Of a stretch of DNA of 64,000 bases, positions 61,196 through 64,000 are shown one piece after another (the stretch's first letter is position 1; the number at the start of each line of letters is the position of its first letter). The position numbers and the translations under genes were made by a program. The stretch is from the NCBI GenBank assembly GCA_029266495.1, contig JAQSWS010000052.1:18634-82633 (forward strand), given 5' to 3'. The notes below the pieces were generated by a model. The model saw only the letters and a list, made by a program, of their open reading frames with translations, was not told the DNA's origin and searched no databases. The DNA comes from Rariglobus sp. (GTDB lineage: Bacteria > Verrucomicrobiota > Verrucomicrobiia > Opitutales > Opitutaceae).

Positions 61196-61648
61196 TTATA
61201 TTCCGATGCGGCGCATGAGATCGCCGAAGTTCTCCCCGGCGGTCCGCTGCTCCACCCGACTCCAGCGGTCAGGGCTGTAGAGGCTGAATTTGGTCAGCGA
61301 ACCCACGAGCACGGCATCCTTGGAGATGCCGGCGTGCGTAAGAAGATCGCCGTTGATCATGATGCGACCCTGCTTGTCGAAGCCGAGGGCCTGCGTCTGG
61401 GAAAAAAAACGTGCCGCGAAATCCTGACCGGAACCATCCGACAGCGCGATGGCTTCGATCTTTGCGCGGAGCTTGGCGACCTCGGCAGGAGGCAGGATGG
61501 CAATGTAACCGTCCGGATGGGGCGTCGCCAGGAACTGCTCGCCTTCACCGTGCGCAGCACGCCACGCCGACGGAATCGTTACACGATTTTTGTCGTCGAG
61601 GGTGTGCCTGAAAAGGCCGGTGTAAAAGGCTGTGCCGGATTGAACCAT
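61196..61648 (-). CDS. mraZ: Transcriptional regulator MraZ
   Basis: MraZ is the DNA-binding regulator of dcw operons and forms a ring of AbrB-like folds. The 150-residue protein has two SpoVT-AbrB-like repeats: [18 protein letters not shown] near the start and [22 protein letters not shown] in the second half, each with the DxKxR type core (DDKNR, DKQGR). Start 61648 ([11 protein letters not shown]) gives the usual length. Its own target boxes lie 25-59 bp upstream, indicating autoregulation of the whole cluster. Confidence 0.94.
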   Translation of the reverse strand: MVQSGTAFYTGLFRHTLDDKNRVTIPSAWRAAHGEGEQFLATPHPDGYIAILPPAEVAKLRAKIEAIALSDGSGQDFAARFFSQTQALGFDKQGRIMINGDLLTHAGISKDAVLVGSLTKFSLYSPDRWSRVEQRTAGENFGDLMRRIGI

Positions 61649-61672
61649 TGGAGCATGAGGGACCGCCAGATC

Positions 61673-61707
61673 CCCCACAGTGCCCCATTTCAACCCATTT
61701 TACCCCA
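61673..61707 (-). promoter_or_regulatory. Four MraZ boxes upstream of mraZ
   Basis: Read on the minus strand, the pentamers TGGGG, TGGGT, TGGGG and TGGGG occur in direct orientation at exactly 10-bp steps (complement at 61703-61707, 61693-61697, 61683-61687, 61673-61677), each separated by 5 bp. MraZ is known to bind TGGGN repeats with 5-bp spacers, so this is a full operator, with four boxes. A TAAAAT that could serve as a -10 element lies between the first and second boxes, which would let MraZ block the promoter. Confidence 0.85.
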
Positions 61708-61808
61708 CACCGGTCAAGACAACTCGGCTCAAAGAAGGGGGTTTCCGCCAAAAACTTATTCACATGTTAGGATAGGTCGGTGAGAGAGGGCGGGAGGATT
61801 GCTCCTCA

Positions 61809-61848
61809 CTGAAAAACCCTGAGCCGGGCTGAATAACCCTGAACGACA
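61809..61848. repeat. Two tandem 20-bp units upstream of the dcw promoter
   Basis: CTGAAAAACCCTGAGCCGGG is followed directly by CTGAATAACCCTGAACGACA; the first 16 positions differ at two. It lies about 100 bp upstream of the MraZ boxes, in the 450-bp region between mraZ and the GH30 gene. Two helical turns per unit fit a regulator binding one face of DNA. The rest of this gap holds only a possible gene remnant next to the GH30 gene. Confidence 0.4.
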
Positions 61849-62045
61849 GAGGGGAATCGCCCGCCGATCGCGGCGCCGACCTCCCCTCGCCCGGTTTGCT
61901 CCTCGCCCGGCCCTGATCGCGCAGGATCAGCCGATAATGGCAGCGGCCTGCAACGGATCCCCGGCCTCCACGGCCGCCGGTTTAGCGAGACGCCCTGAGG
62001 AAGAGGATGGGCTCACAGGTCCGGCAGCCGGCCGCGTTTGTGCGT

Positions 62046-62157
62046 TTAGTTCGCGACGAGGCGCGCCCGGCCCCAGGCGACGCGGTCGGTCGACATCAAC
62101 TGCGGGACGCGCAGGTGCCCATCGTCACCGTTGTCGATCGCGAGATCAAAGAACTCG
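62046..62157 (-). pseudogene. Possible C-terminal remnant of a carbohydrate-active protein
   Basis: Immediately after the GH30 stop, in another frame, the minus strand reads RREFFDLAIDNGDDGHLRVP and then QLMSTDRVAWGRARLVAN before a stop. The composition and beta-strand pattern look like the end of a real protein, perhaps a sugar-binding domain, but no start codon or upstream part is present and GH30 ends normally without it. I cannot name the family. Confidence 0.3.
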
Positions 62158-62160
62158 CGT

Positions 62161-63486
62161 CTACAGCACCACGGTGGAGATGGACCGTGGAGCGATTTCC
62201 AAACGCCCCATGAGCCCTTCCAGGGCAACGTCCGCCTCAAGCGGCGACGCAAGCGGATTGGCGATCACCAGCACGCGTGACCCGTCTGCGTTTTGAAACA
62301 AGAGTGACAGCGCCGCCTGGTCGCCGCGCAGCGGCACACAACGGGCTCCCGGGCGGACGAAGTGCGCGAGGTGCTTCATCACATAAAACTCCGGGTTATA
62401 TGTGATGGCACCGCTCGCTCCATCAACGGTGATCAGGGTGTTTTGTTTCCAACCCCAGGTGCTCTCGCCGCCGGGCGGCAGAACCATGTTCCAATAAACG
62501 TAAGCGCGGCAGCCTTGGTTGAAGTAGTGCCACATGAGATCGAAAACATAGAAGGCATACGACCAGGTGTTACGTCCGTCGCCGCACTCGTTTTCCGTCT
62601 GGATGATCGGCAGGTCGGGCCAGTTGGCGCGCGTCTGCGCGAGCGCGCCCTTGCCATTCCACTGATAACCCACGCCCTTCACCAGGCGCCTCACCTCCGA
62701 ATCCGAGAGGAGCGTATGGATCCAGTTGTGATAGGAATCCCCCTCGAGGCTCTCCGGCTGCCAGCCCAGGAGCATCCCGCGCTCGATGGTTCCCGCCCAG
62801 ATTTCGCAACGCTCTCGCGCGGCCTCGAACCGCGGCCCCAGGTGATCACGAATAAAATCACGCATGCTCGCTCCGGTCCACAGGCACGAGGGAAACTTCT
62901 GGTCGGAGTTCGGCTCGTTCTGCACATGCAGTTGCTCGATCTCCACCCCTTCATCGCGATAGGCCCGCACGAATTTCAACAGGTAGTCCGCATACGCGGC
63001 ATGCACTCGAGGCTCGGAGCAAAGGCGGCTGCCATTGTAGCGGGCGCGTTCCTTCATCCACACGGGCGGACTCCATGGCGACGCAAACAGCCGCAACGCA
63101 GGGCGGATCCCCTGCGCCGCGCGAATATACGGCAGCAGATGGCGGCGGTCCCTTTCTATGGAAAAATGCGCCATCGCATAATCGTCCGGCGTCTCGGCGT
63201 GACTATACCAGTCGAGCGCGTAGTCGCTCGCACCGATCGGCAGCCGGCAAAAATTGAACGCGCAACCCTCCTCGCCGAACAACGCGTTTAAAATCTCCCG
63301 CCTGCCGTCCTCGCCGAGCCGGAAAAGCTCCCGTGCGCCGAGTTCGTTGAAGCAACCGCCAAAACCCATCAACGGCGGTCCTGCGGGCCCCGCGATCTGG
63401 AGGGCGTTGGAACCCGTTCCCGCCGAGATTGCAGGCGTCGCTTCACGCCACGTGAATTTCTCCGTGCTGATCAGCCATTTCATCAA
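62161..63486 (-). CDS. Glycoside hydrolase family 30 (glucosylceramidase-like)
   Basis: The 441-residue TIM-barrel enzyme has GFGGCFNELGA at the start, CRLPIGASDYA, FASPWSPPVWMKE, the acid/base Glu191 in LHVQNEPN and the nucleophile Glu298 in IIQTENECGDG. A C-terminal beta-sandwich (VLVIANPLASPLEADVALEG) is typical of GH30. No signal peptide is visible from ATG 63486, so it is probably cytoplasmic or periplasm-independent. Likely activity is on beta-glucosides or beta-xylosides. It is divergent from a surface-protein gene; a palindromic site lies 48 bp upstream. Confidence 0.92.
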   Translation of the reverse strand: MMKWLISTEKFTWREATPAISAGTGSNALQIAGPAGPPLMGFGGCFNELGARELFRLGEDGRREILNALFGEEGCAFNFCRLPIGASDYALDWYSHAETPDDYAMAHFSIERDRRHLLPYIRAAQGIRPALRLFASPWSPPVWMKERARYNGSRLCSEPRVHAAYADYLLKFVRAYRDEGVEIEQLHVQNEPNSDQKFPSCLWTGASMRDFIRDHLGPRFEAARERCEIWAGTIERGMLLGWQPESLEGDSYHNWIHTLLSDSEVRRLVKGVGYQWNGKGALAQTRANWPDLPIIQTENECGDGRNTWSYAFYVFDLMWHYFNQGCRAYVYWNMVLPPGGESTWGWKQNTLITVDGASGAITYNPEFYVMKHLAHFVRPGARCVPLRGDQAALSLLFQNADGSRVLVIANPLASPLEADVALEGLMGRLEIAPRSISTVVL

Positions 63487-63533
63487 CGCGAATCAGGCAC
63501 CCAATCGAAGCATTTTCGCCAGTCCTGTTTGCA

Positions 63534-63544
63534 TTAACCGTTAA
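63534..63544. promoter_or_regulatory. Perfect palindrome between the GH30 and surface-protein genes, possible LacI-type operator
   Basis: TTAACCGTTAA is a perfect 11-bp inverted repeat around a central base, 48 bp upstream of the GH30 start. Its sequence resembles the TTAA-CG-TTAA core of many LacI-family operators that control sugar genes. No LacI gene is in the window. Confidence 0.35.
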
Positions 63545-63744
63545 CTGCACCGGATCTCGCACTTCATATTCCCTCTATTGGGCCGTGTAAGATGAGGACC
63601 GGCAACGGGTCGGATTCCCTCATCCTCAACATCAGTCCCTGCTTGCCCGGCCCCCGTTCAAACGATTTAACATGCGGCTTCGTTACTGGAAGCCCTCCGC
63701 GGCATCTCCCCTCCCGTAAACGTTTTTGCTCTGCGCCCACCCAC

Positions 63745-64000
63745 ATGCGCCCGATGAACATACCATTCCCCGCCTCCGCTGCATTCGTTTCAGGTCCCCG
63801 CACGCGCCCCTCCTCACTGAAAGCGCTCCCTTTTTCCGCCCTGCTCGCCTCGATGGCGGTTCTCGCCGCTGTCTCCGCCCGGGCTGAAACCTGGACTTGG
63901 GCAAACACCACGGCAACGAACACTTGGAGCACAACCGGCAACTGGACCGAAGCGTTGGGATTAGGGACAGCAACTGGATCGCCTCCGGGAACAGCCGGCA
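63745..64000 (+). CDS. N-terminus of an exported autotransporter-strand-type surface protein (cut by window edge)
   Basis: From ATG 63745 (ATG 63754 is an alternative) the frame stays open to the window end. It shows a long signal peptide with a basic stretch (TRPSSLKALPFSALLASMAV) and a likely cleavage at ARA-ET. Then comes ETWTWANTTATNTWSTTGNW, the Trp/Asn/Thr-rich opening seen in verrucomicrobial proteins with autotransporter-associated beta-strand repeats, often ending in a PEP-CTERM signal. The rest lies outside, so the class is provisional. Confidence 0.65.
   Translation, partial: MRPMNIPFPASAAFVSGPRTRPSSLKALPFSALLASMAVLAAVSARAETWTWANTTATNTWSTTGNWTEALGLGTATGSPPGTAG

Noticed and set aside
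1..64000. CRISPR arrays, prophage, insertion sequences, rRNA genes
   Set aside because: I saw no regularly spaced repeats of CRISPR type, no transposase, integrase or phage structural genes, and no rRNA. The REP-like elements are the only mobile-type sequences.

Overview
This 64 kb window of GC-rich DNA looks like a chromosomal segment from Verrucomicrobiota, most likely an Opitutaceae-type bacterium. The basis is a full division and cell-wall (dcw) cluster with ftsZ, a MurC-MurB fusion, a MurE with the meso-DAP motif DNPR, many glycoside hydrolases, an autotransporter-strand-type surface protein at the right edge, and very few clear Shine-Dalgarno sequences. The assignment is an inference from gene content; there is no rRNA here.

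Layout. 0-5 kb: a Gfo/Idh/MocA oxidoreductase, tRNA-Gly(CCC), and an ABC ATPase plus binding protein without a permease. 4.6-11 kb: hpt, a DUF3574-type protein, OmpW, uvrB, a coiled-coil membrane protein and glutamate dehydrogenase. 11.3-18.9 kb: a four-gene sugar island (glycosyltransferase, UDP-galactopyranose mutase, GH2 hydrolase, GH1::RmlD fusion). 18.9-25 kb, minus strand: two ion-transporter-superfamily antiporters, a SerB-like HAD phosphatase, a family-B DNA polymerase and a small membrane protein. 25.2-32.5 kb, plus strand: a hybrid kinase with a damaged N-terminal receiver, then an overlapping operon of di-heme cytochrome c peroxidase lipoprotein, all-helical sensor kinase and REC-kinase-REC-REC protein. 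32.9-39.7 kb, minus strand: obgE, an MshEN-like protein, pilB, a TPR lipoprotein, proS, clpS, a DUF2017-like protein and a membrane protein. 40-42.2 kb: a secreted GH16 enzyme. 42.3-61.7 kb, minus strand: the dcw cluster in the order mraZ, (small ORF), rsmH, ftsL, ftsI, murE, murF, mraY, murD, LysM lipoprotein, ftsW, murG, murC-murB, ddl, ftsQ, ftsA, ftsZ. It is preceded by four MraZ boxes in exact 10-bp phase. 62-64 kb: a GH30 enzyme and the start of a surface protein.

The most important structural observation is that three genes are broken by internal losses: the receiver at 25.28 kb, murB at 47.09 kb and murD at 52.8-53.3 kb. The murD lesion carries a perfect inverted repeat of exactly 100 bp. 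Because murB and murD are normally essential, misassembly or amplification chimerism is more likely than biology, and this should be resolved before the locus is interpreted.

The most interesting biological candidates are the sugar island with its GH1::RmlD fusion, a GH16 enzyme whose catalytic domain is split by what looks like a circularly permuted DNRLRE/CBM96-like domain, the proS-clpS-DUF2017-like linkage, and a family of double-hairpin REP-like repeats (three copies).
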